A stretch of 64,000 nt of DNA from positions 1 through 64,000 of the forward strand of contig CAZWZF010000001.1 of the NCBI GenBank assembly GCA_964638715.1, in the 5' to 3' direction. The notes below the pieces were generated by a model that was not told where the DNA came from, ran no database searches, and worked only from the letters and a program-made list of their open reading frames with translations. The translations under genes were made by a program, and so were the position numbers. Each line of letters begins with the position of its first letter. Positions within the stretch are counted from its first letter, which is position 1. This DNA comes from JBAXQQ01 sp037131695. Its GTDB lineage: Bacteria > Armatimonadota > Hebobacteria > CAIYQO01. This document shows, piece by piece, positions 63,371-64,000 of the stretch.

Positions 63371-63880
63371 TTACAGAGCGCTATATGCTGTACCATCTTG
63401 TGTAGTACCGAATATATTAGCCCATACTTTACCAGTAGACTTGTCATATACCCAGTGAGCAGCGGTTGATGGAACCGTAGCTGCTGTTGGTGCAGCAGTA
63501 CCAGCTGCTTCTGATACCGCAGAGGTGATAAATGGATTCTTAGGAATACCGGCATTGGTACCGATACCACCCTGCTGGCGCATATATGGCCCTTTGTAAG
63601 TAGCCGCTACACTTACGGCAGCTGTTCCATCATAACCCTGGGCACCAGTAGATTTTACCATATCTTCTAATGTATTTGGATAGTAGCCGGTGTCTGACTG
63701 GAACTGTTCAAGAGCGTTGCGGATCATGCCCAAGTTCGCGCTTACTGTTGACTCTTTTGCCTTAACACTGGCGCCTGCCAGCTTCGGGATCACTATCAAA
63801 GCTAAGATCGCAATAACGATGATCACGATCATTAACTCAATAAGTGTAAACCCACGGCGGGATCTCTTAGTTAAAAACAT
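63371..63880 (-). CDS. GspG-type major pseudopilin, copy B
   Basis: About 169 residues from the ATG at 63880 (GGAGG 7 bases upstream); an upstream ATG at 63895 overlaps that Shine-Dalgarno and is rejected. The prepilin leader is RRGFTLIELMIVIIVIA, and the rest is nearly the same as copy A apart from the C-terminus (TTQDGTAYSAL) and a few core changes. Two major-type pseudopilins side by side suggest duplication or a mixed filament. Upstream lie a shared promoter block and a leader hairpin. Confidence 0.93.
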   Translation of the reverse strand: MFLTKRSRRGFTLIELMIVIIVIAILALIVIPKLAGASVKAKESTVSANLGMIRNALEQFQSDTGYYPNTLEDMVKSTGAQGYDGTAAVSVAATYKGPYMRQQGGIGTNAGIPKNPFITSAVSEAAGTAAPTAATVPSTAAHWVYDKSTGKVWANIFGTTQDGTAYSAL

Positions 63881-63918
63881 TGGTTTGCCTCCCATTTATT
63901 TTTGTAGAGCCTTTATTT

Positions 63919-63980
63919 CATAATTACCATAATTATGAGCTCTTCATGTTATACTTATTCCATGCCGATATAGAATTTTA
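63919..63980 (-). promoter_or_regulatory. Promoter and leader hairpin of pseudopilin copy B
   Basis: On the minus strand: TATGG-TAAAAT (-10 at 63975-63980), 11 bases, ATGGAATAA (63955-63963), then an 8-bp hairpin (63919-63926 with 63930-63937, 3-base loop). The spacing matches copy A exactly. The -35 falls at or beyond the window end. Confidence 0.55.
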
Positions 63981-64000
63981 CCATAAATTTAAAAATATTT

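Noticed and set aside
1..64000. CRISPR arrays, insertion sequences, tRNA or rRNA genes
   Set aside because: No spaced direct repeats, transposase, clover-leaf or rRNA sequence was seen apart from the tmRNA.

Overview
The window is an AT-rich bacterial chromosome segment with tightly packed genes and short gaps. It looks like ordinary chromosome: I see no insertion sequence, phage module, CRISPR array, tRNA or rRNA. No gap exceeds 300 bases; the two largest are about 275 bases (39488-39763 and 63096-63370) and both hold regulatory structure. The cell is probably a diderm, because LptB and an LptA/OstA-like protein lie together at 61174-62455 and type II secretion-type pseudopilins follow. Rubrerythrin and a glycyl radical enzyme point to an anaerobic or microaerophilic life. 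The mix (large secreted beta-helix/CBM9-like protein, GH4 glycosidase, sulfatase relic, G-type pseudopilins, fused PDH E1) recalls little-studied environmental or gut phyla such as Armatimonadota or PVC-related groups. I cannot fix the taxon from sequence alone.

Layout. (1) 1-6904, plus strand: surface polysaccharide genes, namely a pyruvyl transferase-like enzyme cut by the window edge, a Wzx-like flippase, a ferredoxin/F420-beta-type protein, then capE-capF-capG for UDP-N-acetyl-L-fucosamine. (2) 6937-15514, minus strand: a large secreted protein, zinc-ribbon NagA, flotillin, gatC, rubrerythrin and argH. (3) 15619-27176, mostly minus strand: a second glycan block with four methyltransferases, an acyltransferase, two GT2 glycosyltransferases, and an aminotransferase/formyltransferase pair resembling VioA/VioF; glyS is embedded on the plus strand. 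(4) 27240-44153: metabolism and information genes, namely a GAF/degenerate-GGDEF protein, thiE, PDH E1 alpha-beta fusion with a catalytic-core-only E2, pabB-pabC fusion, GH4 glycosidase with a His/Cys tail, metG, a GAF/PAS sensor, thiC behind a structured leader, yebC, a GtrB-like glycosyltransferase and recF. (5) 44270-44656: tmRNA. (6) 44720-55522: small zinc protein, membrane protein, 1256-residue secreted protein, isochorismatase-like hydrolase, DUF3795 protein, polysaccharide deacetylase, a zinc alcohol dehydrogenase plus glycyl radical enzyme operon, and fabG. (7) 55567-64000: mnmE, a zinc-ribbon low-complexity protein, a sulfatase pseudogene, an exported FMN_bind-ApbE fusion, lptB, lptA-like gene and two tandem pseudopilin genes.

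How it works together. Regions 1 and 3 probably build a surface glycan carrying amino-deoxysugars (FucNAc, and perhaps an N-formylated 4-amino-4,6-dideoxyglucose), with O-acetyl and methyl decorations. The Lpt genes export lipopolysaccharide and the pseudopilins serve protein export. ThiE/ThiC and PabBC feed thiamine and folate; thiamine diphosphate is the cofactor of the fused PDH E1.

Most notable items: a thiC leader that is not a TPP riboswitch but can fold into a bulged stem plus possible pseudoknot, with a competing fold over the Shine-Dalgarno; a glycyl radical enzyme with a dehydrogenase partner but no local activase; an exported protein carrying both a flavinylation-target domain and the ApbE transferase; an E2 with no lipoyl domain; two genes (pabB, mnmE) whose AUG directly follows a terminator U-tract; and a sulfatase disabled by an in-frame stop and by loss of its maturation-motif arginine.
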